In this document: positions 9,373 through 19,855 of the stretch, one piece after another
Layout of the letters: each line of letters begins with the position of its first letter
How positions within the stretch are numbered: the first letter of the stretch is position 1
Assembly (NCBI GenBank): GCA_000818945.1
Contig: KN805403.1
Span: forward strand, 233,587-297,586
Direction: 5' to 3'
Length of the DNA: 64,000 bases
Source of the DNA: Schizochytrium sp. CCTCC M209059
Taxonomy: Eukaryota; Sar; Bigyra; Thraustochytrida; Thraustochytriidae
Program-made: the position numbers and the translations under genes
Notes under the pieces: model-generated
Database searches by the model: none
Told to the model about the DNA's origin: nothing
The model's input: the letters and a program-made list of their open reading frames with translations, nothing else

Positions 9373-9490
9373 GATCGATCGATCGATCGATCGGATCGCT
9401 TCATCAATCAATTCTCCGAGGCCCGCACGCGCCCGGGGCCGGCTCGGCTGCCTGCTGGGTTCTTCAATCAATCGATCGATCGATCGATCG
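9373..9490. repeat. pair of (ATCG)n microsatellites
   Basis: Two tracts of about five GATC units each (9373-9393 and 9470-9490), 77 bp apart in unique sequence. Confidence 0.85.
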
Positions 9491-10439
9491 TGATCGATGA
9501 CATGACATGAAATAGATCGACTTATCGCGCGACGGTTGGCCGCCGTCTTTCGCCACTTGCTGCATTTCGCTAGGCACAGAGAGCGAGCGGGAGTCCCTCT
9601 CGACGCGGCCGCCGAGGAAACTGAGTATCCTGCCTCGCCTGGCCTTGCCTTGCCTTGCCTTGCCTGCTGGGTGGACGCCGGCCGGCCGCTGCGGCTCGGT
9701 CCGCGGGCTTGGCGCCGTTGATTGATGGGTTGCGTGCGGCGGGCTGGACAGCTGGCTGGGCGGCGGCGCGCGGCGAGGCTAGCTGCAGTTGAGGAGGCAT
9801 GCATGGCTGGCGGTGGCTGCCTAGGCGAAGCAAGGGGGGAGAGCGCCGGCAAGGGCGATCGATTCATGTATCCCGCAGTGCGGCCACAGCGAAGTTCGTC
9901 CCAGGCGGCGTGCACGTTTCTGCGGGGGAAACGAACTTCCGAACTTTGTTGCGAAGTCCCAGAACAGACGCGGCCGAGGCCCGCAGCGTGACACTTCGTA
10001 CCGAACTCGCCCCGGTCCCCCGCGAATTGACGCGCTCACTGCGGGCTCGCTGGGTCTCATCGCGCGATATGAATGACGGGTTCCCCCTCATCTTTGCTCG
10101 GCGCGTGCGGAAAGATCTCTGGGGGGCGGCTAGCGTCCCATCGCTGCGGCGAATCTGGCCCTTTAGGAAGTAGGCGCAAGTTGCGTGGCCCCATGTGTCC
10201 TCGCCGCGCACGCGTCGCTGCGGGCGCTATTTAGGCGGGAGCAGACGCGTTTTCCCGCAGTCGGACCGCTGCAGGGCGCCCGGCACGAGCCGCGGACGCA
10301 GCTGTGGGTCTCATTCGTCAACCGCAAGTCAAGTCCCAAGGAAGGCAAGGCGAGGAAGGGCTCGAGGCGCCGCTAGCTAGCCGCCACCAATCGCAAGCCA
10401 CGCCACGCCACGCCAAGCCATGGAAAGCCGGGTCGATCC

Positions 10440-10513
10440 AAGCGAAGCCAAGCCAGGCCAGGCCAAGCCAAGCCAAGCCAGCCAAGCAAGCAAGCAAGCA
10501 AGCAAGCAAGCCA
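10440..10513. repeat. compound (GCCAA)n and (GCAA)n microsatellite
   Basis: AAGCCAAGCC/AGGCC pentamers pass directly into a run of about six GCAA tetramers. The related CCACG motif lies just upstream (10395-10412). Confidence 0.85.
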
Positions 10514-12904
10514 TCGCGCCCCACCGCTGCCGGCGATGCGGGGCGTCTGGATCCACGTCGCCGCGCAGCGAAGATGAGATTTTTCTCTTTTGGCCTGCTG
10601 TCGGCCGCTTTCTAAATCAGGCACACTTTGCAAGAGCGGTCAAGTATACGTGAGCAAGCCTTGTGTAGGTGGGAGCTCCGAGCTTGCGCAGGCGCGGAGG
10701 CAAGGAGAGGAAGGGCAGGAAAAGGAGAGGAAAGGAATGCTGCAGCAGCTGGGCCGCGCGTGCACAACTGGCCCTCGCAGCGAACGAACTACAGCCATGT
10801 ATGTGCCGGCACGAAGCTGAGAGCCCTTCTGCCTCGACTTTCACCCCTTCCGACGAGGTTAGCGTGTATGCATGGCAGGCAGTCCACGTCGGACTTGGCG
10901 AGCGAGGGAGCGATTCTTGGACTACGTTTCGACAGACAGTTTTGGCAGCTTTTCGGTGTGCACCCATCTCATTTCCTATGGCAAGCCTGGCTTCTTCGCT
11001 CACTGCCATTGGCCATGGTGGGCAGATCTCCAGCAATGTCCGTTCCTCTTCTCCGCTTGCCATTGGCGGCGATGCGTGCGCACTGCAGCTGCTGCCGCAG
11101 CCGGAATGCAGTTGGTGATAAAGGAGGAGATCCACCATTGCCATGCCAACTGCAAGTGGTGGCGGTAGATCTTTCTTGGAATGAATGGATCTCCCGACAA
11201 CAATTCAGAGCGAGCTCCGCACGCGCCGCAGCAGCTACTGCAGGCTCCGCGTGCAAAATGCACGCCACTCCCAAAGTCCGAGACGCCTTCACTCGGCTGA
11301 TCTTTATTCTGCACCTCGCCGGTGGCTGCACTGCAGTCGCCACTCGGCTCGAGACTTTCTGGGACGTCCGAAATTCTTTGATCTTGTCCCTCGTCGAAAT
11401 TGCGTCAGAACCAAGCTCGCTGCTCGCCTGTGCTGCTAGCTTCGAGCGCAAGTACCCGCGCAAGTCCCGTTGCGGAGATGCACGTGCTGAGGACAATCAA
11501 TCGCTTGGGTGAAATTTTTTAACGAAGCCATGTCAAGAGCATCGACAAGGCCTAAAAACTCGCCAGAATCCATCCACCTGGCCACACACAAGCACGCGGT
11601 CACGATCAACCTTTCGGTAAGATCAGCCGCGTACGTTCTCCATGATCCCGATACAGGGCCTCCTCGCCAGTGGTGGCGCGCAATCCAGTGCGTCGCCATG
11701 CGCGAAAAGCAATCAACTGCAACTTCACTGCATGCAATTTGCACGTCTGCCTTCCACCACTCCACTCCGCATCGTATCCACACCTCGCGTGCGCGCACGT
11801 GCTGAGAGCGTGCAGCTGTGTGATGCACGCGCTCCCTACCGCACTGCACGACACCACACCGGCAGGGCTGGCTTTGTGCGCATTCCACAGAGCAGCCACA
11901 CCACCCGTTTCACAGCGCAAAGCCGCGCAACGTAACGTAGCACAGCGCAGCGCAGCGCAGCACCTCGAAGGAAGGAAGGAAGGAAGGAAGGAAAAGGTGG
12001 CGCCGCGAGGGAAGGAAGCGAGAATGGATTGATTCGCTTGGGACTTTTTTGGCCTTGGAAAAAGGAGAGGTGGAGCGGGACAGGGAGAGGCAGTCCCTCC
12101 GGCGGTGCACGCATACACGCGCTGTTATTACCTGAAGCGTGCTGGCACGTGAAGACTTGCGGCTCGCAGCCGCACGCGCAAGCTCGAAACGGTCGCGACG
12201 ACGCGGCAGGCTATACGCTGACCGCGAGCTCGGAGGAGGCATGGCGTGCTCGGAGGAGCAAATACGGAGCGGAGGGGAAGTAAGACTTGAGCATAGCAAA
12301 CGGCGAGGAGCGCAATTCACCGGCGAAGACGCCATGAGCTAACTTGCTGCTTGTTTGCCCGACGAACGATGCCTTTGGGCCAAAGGAAGGGAGATGGATA
12401 ACTAGCCTCGAAAGCACAACCGTCGATTGTCAAGGCAGGCACGAGTGGCTGCAGATAAGCTGCTCTTTTGGGCCATGAAGCATTGTCAGAACTTGCCTCG
12501 TGCATGCAAGATGTCGTAAATGAGGACTCTCTCTCTCACTCTCTGTCTCTTTGCGCTTCGTTTGCATTTTATACGCGCTTCAAGTTTATGTTCACCAAGC
12601 ACGAGGTCCACGTTCGAGATTTAAGGATGCAGTCTACAATTCTGGCGACCCGCTTTATTCAAAATAGAGTCCTTGCAATGTTGCAAGGAGAGGTTCAGAT
12701 TACCAGGCTCCTTTGAGCTTCAGACCAAGTACGGCGACTCTAAGTTGGTCGAAGCTGTTTGTGGGAGACATGACCCCAAAAATGTGAGTTGAACATAAAG
12801 GGCTACAATGACTCTGTCAGTCCGTGTGTAAGAGCTTCTTGCTCAGACTTTGCCGCTCGGCAGTGACACTCTTGCACAACTCAATTTCGGCGTGTGAAGC
12901 CACG

Positions 12905-12974
12905 GGTGCTTGCTTGCTTGCTTGCGTGCGTGTGTGGCCACGGGTGTTTGCGTGCGTGCGTGCGTGCGTGCGTC
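12905..12974. repeat. (GCTT)n and (GCGT)n microsatellite cluster
   Basis: GCTTGCTTGCTTGCTTGC followed by GTGCGTGTGTGG and about six CGTG units, directly before the ~63-bp minisatellite. Confidence 0.8.
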
Positions 12975-13013
12975 AATTCACAGCAAGGATTCGCTTGTCT
13001 GCGTCGTCCTGTT

Positions 13014-13385
13014 CTCGCTCGCCGTGTACCCGAACTTTGCGTAACACCTGACATGGAGTTAAGTATGGCACCCTTTTCTCGCTCGCCGGTACCCGAGCTT
13101 TGCGTAAAAATCTGACATGAGATTGGCTGCGTGATCGTGTTTTCGCTTAACAGCTTTCGAGCTTTGGGCAACACGTGACAAAAAGTAAAATGTGGCACCC
13201 TTCTCTCGCTTGCCAGTATTCGAGCTTTACACAACGCCTGACATGAGATTGGCTGCGTCATGCTGCTCTCCTTTGCCGGCTTCCGAGCTTTGGGCGAAGA
13301 CCTTACATGAGATTGGCTACGTCATTTTTTTAACCCTTGACGGCATCATTCGAACTTTGGGCAAAGCCTGACATCACGTTATCAG
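13014..13385. repeat. degenerate ~63-bp minisatellite, six units
   Basis: Units begin near 13014, 13078, 13143, 13204, 13267 and 13327. The shared core is CTCGCTTGCC, then CGAGCTTTG, then CCTGACATGAGATTGGCTGC. Units 1 and 3 end in ATGGCACCC-type sequence, whereas 2, 4 and 5 end in GGCTGCGT/GGCTACGT, suggesting partial two-unit periodicity. It lies 200-570 bp past the aldehyde dehydrogenase stop codon. Confidence 0.75.
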
Positions 13386-13581
13386 TTCCAATCGTTCCAA
13401 GAAAAATTGCGGCATTCAATTCCTCATGCTTGAATTATGAACGAAGCGATAGATCATCATCATCAATGTGACATATATAAATGCATAAGTATGATTAGAT
13501 AGTTTTCTTGCTGGGAGAAGGGGAAAACGAAGAAAGTAGGCAAGAAAGAGAGAGGAAAGGAAACAAGTCTACAAAAAGCGC

Positions 13582-15087
13582 TTAGACGGAGCCAGGGGGC
13601 AGGTCGATGGGCATGGTGACGGTCTTGACCTCGGTAAAGTTGTGGAGAGCGTACTCGCCGAGCTCGCGGCCGAGACCAGACTGCTTGAAGCCACCAAAGG
13701 CCGAGGCGGCGTCGAACTTGTCGTAGCAGTTCACGTACACGGTACCAGCCTGGAGGTGCTTGGCCATGTACATGCACTCGCCAATGTCGCGCGAGATGAT
13801 ACCAGCACCAAGGCCGTAAATGGAGTTGTTGGCGCGGTCAATGACCTCGTCAAGCGACTTGAACTTGAGCACGGACATGACGGGGCCAAAAATCTCCTCT
13901 TGGGCAATGGTGTGGTGGTCCTCGACGTCAATGAAGATGGTGGGCTTGACAAAGTAGCCCTTGTCGCCGTGGCGCTCGCCGCCAGTGGCCACGGTGGCAC
14001 CCTCGTCCTTGCCAGTCTTGATGTAGCCCATGACGCGCTCGAACTGGATGTCGTCGACCTGGGGGCCGTGGGTGACACCGTCCTCGAACTGCCCGCCGGT
14101 CTTGAGCTTCTCGGCGTACTCGACGGCCTTCTTGACAAAGTCGTCGTGGACATCCTCGTGGACGTAGATACGGCTCGAGGCGATGCAGCACTGGCCCTGG
14201 TTGAGGAAGAGACCGACGTGGGCGGCCATGACAGCCTGGTCAAGGTTGGCGTTCTTGGTGATGATGAGCGGGGATTTGCCACCGAGCTCGAGGGTGACGC
14301 GCTTGACGTGGTCGGCGGCAATGCGCTGGATGATCTTGCCGGTGGCGGTGGAGCCGGTGAAGGCGATCTTGTTCACGTCCGGGTGCTCGGCGAGGGCCTT
14401 GCCGGCGGTGGGGCCATAGCCGCTGACAAAGTTGACGACACCGTCGGGGAAGCCAGCCTCCTTGATGAGCTTGCCGAGGTAGAGTCCAGTGAGCGGGGTC
14501 TTCTCCGAGGTCTTGATGACCATGGTGCAGCCGCAAGCGAGGGCGGGGCCGAGCTTCCAGGTGGCCATGAGGGTGGCAAAGTTCCAGGGGATGATGCATC
14601 CGACGACGCCGACGGGCTCGTGGTAGGTGAAGTTGAGGAAGGGGGTCTCGCCATCGCCGTCAATGGGAACCTGCTTGCCCATGAGCTTGTCGGCCCAGCC
14701 GGCGTAGTAGCGGAAGCACTTGATGGCGAGAGCGATATCGACGGCGGCACCGTATCCGCCCGAGCTGAGGCCGGTGGGCTTGCCGTTGTCGAGGGACTCA
14801 AGCTCGACGAGGTACTTGTGGTCGCGCTCGATAAGGTCGGCGAGCTTGAGGAGGAGGTCGCGGCGGCCGCTGGCGTTCATCTTGCGCCAGGGGCTGCTGC
14901 GGTGGAAGGCATCCTTGGCTGCCTGCACGGCCTGGTTCACGTGCTCATCGGTGGCCTCGTGCACCTGGCAGATGACCTCCTCGGTGGCCGGGTTCACGGT
15001 GGCGAACTGCTGCTCGCTCTCCACGAACTTGCCGCCGATGAACAGCCGCGTCTCGATGTTGGACACGTCGAGGGGGTGCGCCGACAT
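13582..15087 (-). CDS. ALDH: NAD(P)-dependent aldehyde dehydrogenase (ALDH1/2 class)
   Basis: Oxidises aldehydes to carboxylic acids. From ATG 15087 the product is 501 residues (MSAHPLDVSN), the usual length for cytosolic class 1/2 enzymes. Signatures: PWNF with Asn169 for the oxyanion, FTGSTATGK in the cofactor fold, VTLELGGKSP with general base Glu267, NQGQCCIASSR with catalytic Cys301, EEIFGPVMSVLKF, and FGGFKQSGLGRELGEYAL. The open frame continues upstream without an ATG, through CAGAAG repeats that must be 5' leader, so 15087 is the start and there is no evident targeting presequence. It may process lipid-peroxidation or retinal-like aldehydes; the substrate is not readable. No intron. 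Confidence 0.95.
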   Translation of the reverse strand: MSAHPLDVSNIETRLFIGGKFVESEQQFATVNPATEEVICQVHEATDEHVNQAVQAAKDAFHRSSPWRKMNASGRRDLLLKLADLIERDHKYLVELESLDNGKPTGLSSGGYGAAVDIALAIKCFRYYAGWADKLMGKQVPIDGDGETPFLNFTYHEPVGVVGCIIPWNFATLMATWKLGPALACGCTMVIKTSEKTPLTGLYLGKLIKEAGFPDGVVNFVSGYGPTAGKALAEHPDVNKIAFTGSTATGKIIQRIAADHVKRVTLELGGKSPLIITKNANLDQAVMAAHVGLFLNQGQCCIASSRIYVHEDVHDDFVKKAVEYAEKLKTGGQFEDGVTHGPQVDDIQFERVMGYIKTGKDEGATVATGGERHGDKGYFVKPTIFIDVEDHHTIAQEEIFGPVMSVLKFKSLDEVIDRANNSIYGLGAGIISRDIGECMYMAKHLQAGTVYVNCYDKFDAASAFGGFKQSGLGRELGEYALHNFTEVKTVTMPIDLPPGSV

Positions 15088-15956
15088 CTTGTCTTGCTCT
15101 CTGCTTCTGCTTCTGCTTCTGCTCTGCTCCTGCTTCTTGCTTGTCTTGCTTCGGGGTTGCTGTCGGGGGTTGCGGGTTTGCTTCTGCCGCCGCGCCGCCG
15201 GGCCGCCCGCCTCGTCCCCTTCCCATAGATCGATCGATCGATACCAGCAACCAGACCGCCCGTGAGAAAAAAGAAAAATAGAAAGCAAGAAAGAAGGACA
15301 GAAAGAAGGGCAGTATCTTTTGGCCCGGTGGCGGCGCCGTAGGCCCGGCTAGACGGCCGCTAGAAGTCCCGCGGAGATAGGACCGCGGGTCCAAAATCCG
15401 GACGCGCCCTCCGCCCCTCTGTCCCCGTCCGTGGACTCCCTCGTCACAGCCGTGCGGATCGACCGTGTCTCCATCCACGTACGTACGTATCGATCTTCGT
15501 GCTTCCTTGGTTCCTCGCCGCCTCGGCCTCCCCTCCTTCGCGAAGATCGATCAGCCAGGCGGCGCCGACGGAATCTTGAAGATGGCCGCAGACGCGCCGA
15601 AGAAGCAGCCGCCGGGACGCGGGGACACCAAACCCTCTGCCGCCACCGCGCTCGCACGGCGCGGAGCGGAGCGGGGCGGCCGGCCTCTCCCCCGCGGCCG
15701 CGACGAGCTCCGCCTGCCTCCCTGCCTGCGAGTCTGGCTGCCTGGCTGCGTGGCTGCGTGGCTGCCTGCCTGGCGGGGAGGGCGGATCTTATCTTCTGCT
15801 CGCAGGCGGCGGCACCGGCTGAGGCGCGCAGTGCACGCTGGCAGGAAGCGGAATTCGCGGGTCGCGGGCGCCGTCACAGCGCGCGGGACCGCCTGACAGC
15901 ACACGCTCACACACGCAGAAACACCACGCAGAAACAGACAATAAGACAGACATACG

Positions 15957-16165
15957 TACAGACAGACAGACAGACAGTAAGTCAGACAATAAGTCAGACA
16001 GTAAGTCAAACAATAAGACAGACAGACAGTAAGACAGACAGTCGATAAGACGGACAATAGAACAGACAAAAAGACAGACAAGAGGACAATAAGACGGACA
16101 ATAAGACAGACGAAAAGACAGACAAGAGGACAATAAGACGGACAATGAGACAGACAGAGGGAAAG
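15957..16165. repeat. GACA-derived minisatellite
   Basis: Starts as GACAGACAGACAGACAG and evolves into units such as AATAAGTCAGACAGTAAG and AATAAGACGGACAATAAG. The minus strand reads as a long hydrophobic open frame (Cys/Leu/Ser/Val repeats), which is a by-product of the repeat. A purer GACA tract lies at 16723-16746. Confidence 0.85.
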
Positions 16166-17560
16166 ATAGAGACAGAGACGGCGGCGAGGGCGGCGTACGC
16201 GGACAGACGCGGCGGAGCAGGGCGAGACGGGGGAGGGAAGGAGGGAGACGCGGCGAGCAAGGGAGGAGACGGAGACGCCGCGGCGCGGGAGGCGCGGGAG
16301 GCGCGGCTGCGCTGGGCTGCGCGGCGAGCGAGGCCGGGGGACGGCACGGAAGCGGAGGAGAAAGCCGGGACGTTTTAGGCGAAGCTTGGGCCTGCCGCAG
16401 TTAGTTAGCTAGCGGGCTGAAAAGCTGGAGATGAGGATAGCAACCGCAGCCGAGAGCAGAGCGCGGACGAAGACCCACTCTCGCGCGGCAGTGGTGGCTG
16501 CTGCTGCTGGTGGCTGCTGCTGCTGATGCTAGGCAGCCACGGCGCCGCTGGCTGCACTGCACTGCACTACACTGCACTGCACGCGCGAGTGCGAGCTGCT
16601 GCGCATGAGATCGTGATCAAGACGGGCGCCGTGGAAAAGACATGGTTGGGGCGATCCATTCTCCCCACGTGCAAAGGAAAGACGAGAATGAATGCACGCG
16701 CCACTCCAACATCCATCACATAGACAGACAGACAGACAGACAGACGGACAAAACAAGCAACACAAAGCGGACAACCAACCAAGCCGGCCTCAGCTCACAG
16801 AGTAAACTGACCTTCACAACTTCTTCGAACTTGAAGGGCCTTCGCCTCCTCGGCCACGGCCACCTTGCATGGAGCCCACGCGGAAGAGCGTCCGTCTTAT
16901 CCGCCCGGCGAACGGCCGCGCGCACTGCACTGCACCGCATCGCACCGCACGCAGCTGCAGAGACGGGCACCAAGCGAGCAAGCACGAGGCCATCCGCGAA
17001 GTGCGAGCGCGCGCATTCTGGACCGCGCGCGCAATGTTGTCCATGTGCCCTCCCTCCCGAGCGGGACTGCGGAGGCGGATGCGGGCGGCGCGAGCGCATG
17101 CACGAATGTTGCCATTAACCCGCCGACCAAGCACAGGCGCGAATGTAGAGCCGCCGTGGAGGGAGCGGAGCCTGGCCGCCGTCCTGCTGGGACGGAGGAG
17201 CGCGCCGTCTCCGAGCCCGCGCCAGCCAGATGAATTCGCGGGTCGCGCCATGCCCACGCGAGAGCGCCGCGCCGTGTGGCGGCGCCGGGCGCAGGAAGAA
17301 GGGTCACTTGGGCGCCGGCCACCGCTGGCTGAGCGGGACCGAGCGAGCGTGCATTCTACATGCACGCGGCAGTGGGGGTGGTGCATGCAGACTGAAAGGG
17401 CCCTCCCTCCCTCCCTCCCCCGAGATGCGACATACGGCTCGAGGTCTTCTCGGCTTGGTGTGGTCGACAAAGTGCGCTCCTTCCCGGACGGCTTTCGACC
17501 GCGCATTTGGTGGGTTGCTCACTTGGCACACAGGTACGTAGAGACATACATATTACAGGT

Positions 17561-17582
17561 GATCGATCGATCGATCGATCGA
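17561..17582. repeat. (GATC)n microsatellite
   Basis: Five and a half GATC units followed by GAATTC. Confidence 0.9.
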
Positions 17583-19408
17583 ATTCTTGCAACGGGCAGA
17601 TAACTCCGCTTCATGTCTTGGCAGATGATGTCGTGTTGCGAAATCTCCGCGCCCGCGTCGCGTCGAAGATACGACGTACTGTTCATCAATGTCAGCCACC
17701 GCGTTGAAAGCGTTGAAAGGGTGGGCGATTTTTCCATTCGATGAGAGATGCAATCAGTTCTCGACCGAACTCAATCGTATCGATGTGCCTCCAGCTCGTG
17801 TTTCACTCGCGTCAAGGAGCTGTGAGTTCTTGTTGGCTTGAAATGTACTGGCTTGCCTTTCCACGGGAGGACCGCACGTTGTTCATGATTAGCGACCATC
17901 ACTTCAAATCGATCGGTTCATCGATCGTCCAAAAGATCGACCTTTTCCTGCGCGCGCGACCATTGAGTAATCCATCGATCCATCGATCGTCACCTTTAGC
18001 AGCACACAGTCTATTTGACTGATGATACCCGTTGTCCTGCCGCCAACCATCCATCATGAGGCGCTTGTTTACCTTCCTGTGAGAAGAGCGGGCATGACCA
18101 ATGTTGCGCTTCACGAAAGCACGAATCCTCCCGTTGACCTTGACAAAGGCTGAGCTCCGAAACATGTCTTTCTTGGACGGTTGCAAAAAGTACACCTGGA
18201 ATGCAAAGTTACAACTGGCGCTCCGATGGGATATTGCGGCTGGATGGCATAAATCTTCACAGAGCAAACTATCTCTTCTTCAATTTATTTTGGTGACCGT
18301 TGTTTCACGAGTCAAACCAAGATGATCAGACATGGCGAAAAAGGACGATCAAAGCTTTCCACGTCCGTTATCTTTGGTCTTCTTCCGTGTCGAGTTTCTC
18401 TTATGTTATTGCTCATTCATGGAAAAGCTGAAGCAAGCACTGTCGAGCTAAAACAACTGAGCCACGTGTTCCCCCCAAATCCTCGTGGCCCTTACCTCCC
18501 ATCAGGAAATAAAGTGTTGGTTACGTCTGCAAGCATGCGTTTCTCACTCCTTGAGGACGTACCAAATTTGCGTGGCTTGCGACGAAGCAAATCGAGAAAA
18601 GTGGCCCTCCATGATCGGCCGGCCGGAAGGCTACGTACCAAGGCGTGTCCTAGTCTACTATCTCCACCTTGAGAAAGTATAATTCAAATTCCAGTTCTAA
18701 AGGATGCCGCTGTGTCACCCGCTCGATGGAAATCTTTCGCCGCGGACTTGTGACGAGGTTCAAGATCATATCGAACGAGATTGAGGTCGAAATCAACGAA
18801 CACTCTTGCTTCTCTTCCGGGTTTTCCGGCCCACGCAGCAAGTGGAGAATGGCGCGGTGTACAAGTGCACTATAGCCCACCGTAAGTTATCCAATTGGCG
18901 CGCGCAAGTGCGCAATCGCGGGCCGGGGAGTGGAACAAGCAGGAAGGCAGACAGGTAGAGACAAAACAAAACGCAGGCGCGCGCGCCAGAGAGCCCAGGC
19001 GCCCGCGCGGCGCCCGCGCGCCGCAGGCGCGGGAGACAGCAGGAGCGCAGGCGGTGCGGTGGCCCGCGCGCGAGGACCGTACCGGCCCGACGCGCGGCCG
19101 CGCGCTTCGTTTCGACCCGCAGAGGAACGTCCAAGGGGGCGGGGATCCGGCGAGCCAGCGCGGTTTGAAAAAGTAGAGAGCGCGCGCTCGCTCGCTCGCT
19201 GTGCCTTCCTTCGTGCCTTCGCGCCTCGAAGCCCTCGAGCCGCGCGTGCGTGCCACCCTCCCGGCCTTCCTTCGTTCCCGCGCGCTCTCCTCATACCATC
19301 CATCCCCGCGTGCTGCTTTCGATCCCTCGTCCCAGCCATCCTCTCCCCGTCTGCGAGCGCGCCGCCGAGGCGGACGACCTGCAGCGCCCCAGCGGCCGCC
19401 CGCCCGCC

Positions 19409-19580
19409 NNNNNNNNNNNNNNNNNNNNNNNNNNNNNNNNNNNNNNNNNNNNNNNNNNNNNNNNNNNNNNNNNNNNNNNNNNNNNNNNNNNNNNNNNNNN
19501 NNNNNNNNNNNNNNNNNNNNNNNNNNNNNNNNNNNNNNNNNNNNNNNNNNNNNNNNNNNNNNNNNNNNNNNNNNNNNNNN
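19409..19580. other. assembly gap (172 N)
   Basis: Run of N flanked by very GC-rich sequence (CGGCCGCCCGCCCGCC on the left). The true length is unknown. Confidence 1.
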
Positions 19581-19817
19581 CGCGGGGCCGGCCTGCTCGT
19601 CTGTCTGTCTGTGCACGCGTGCTCGCGCCAGCGGAGGTAGAGGTCTCGCTCGAGGCGGGGCGACGGGAAAGACGAGGGGAGGAGGTAAGGTACCCTTTTG
19701 CGCTTGCTGGGGAACGAACTCCTGTCTCTCGCTCCCTGCTTTGGCTTTCTCGTGTTTTGTTCAAAGGGATTGATTCCTCGCCCCGGCCACTCCGGCATAA
19801 CACATCAGTGTGACGAC

Positions 19818-19840
19818 ATCATCATCATCATCATCATCAT
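19818..19840 (+). repeat. (ATC)n tract just upstream of the PI-PLC start
   Basis: Nearly eight ATC units ending 15 bases before the PI-PLC ATG, so almost certainly in the 5' leader. Confidence 0.85.
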
Positions 19841-19855
19841 AGTAACGACACCAAG

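Larger units (their letters stand above)
7996..13581. other. 5.6-kb gene-poor, microsatellite-rich region
   Basis: No ORF here looks like a protein family; long open frames come from GC-rich low-complexity sequence. It carries GAAA, ATCG, CTCC, GCCAA/TTGCC, AAGC and GTGC short repeats, a GAAGG run near 11970-11993, and a ~63-bp minisatellite at its right end. The first few hundred bases are probably the DUF305 promoter. A spliced or non-coding gene cannot be excluded between about 10600 and 12500, where the sequence is less repetitive. Confidence 0.4.
15088..19855. other. 4.8-kb gene-poor region with gap and repeats
   Basis: Contains the ALDH 5' leader and flank (CAGAAG repeats at 15100-15130, ATCG tract, GAAA-like repeat), a GACA-derived minisatellite, CTG/GCACT repeats near 16500-16580, a less GC-rich stretch at 17580-18880 with short open frames on both strands but no recognisable family, and GC-rich DNA around the first assembly gap. 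An ATG at 15582 in a good context (MAADAPKKQPPG) opens a frame that becomes low-complexity and is not called. Confidence 0.4.

Noticed and set aside
8382..9407. 341-residue minus-strand open frame rich in Arg and Ser-Ile-Asp repeats
   Set aside because: The SIDRSIDRS repeats are translations of (ATCG)n microsatellites and the rest is low-complexity; no family resemblance.
10628..11512. 294-residue plus-strand open frame
   Set aside because: No ATG at its beginning, no recognisable motif, and comparable open frames exist on the other strand. A non-coding transcript cannot be excluded.
13642..15228. 528-residue plus-strand open frame
   Set aside because: Antisense of aldehyde dehydrogenase; Val/Gly/Ala/Leu-rich with no motifs.
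15582..15896. ATG in a good context (MAADAPKKQPPG), possible first exon divergent from ALDH
   Set aside because: The frame turns into Arg/Leu/Trp low-complexity sequence and no donor with a matching downstream exon was found.
15789..16145. Hydrophobic Cys/Leu/Ser-repeat open frame on the minus strand, resembling a membrane protein
   Set aside because: It is entirely a translation of the GACA-derived minisatellite.
17899..18267. Basic minus-strand peptide (VNGRIRAFVKRNIGHARSSH) vaguely like a small ribosomal protein
   Set aside because: Resemblance is limited to basic composition; downstream sequence and length do not fit any small ribosomal protein I know.
18322..18682. Two overlapping plus-strand open frames in AT-richer sequence
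   Set aside because: Short, mutually exclusive frames without motifs; at best a decayed gene fragment.
18870..19813. Several open frames running through the N gap
   Set aside because: They exist only because N translates as open sequence; the flanks are GC-rich repeats.
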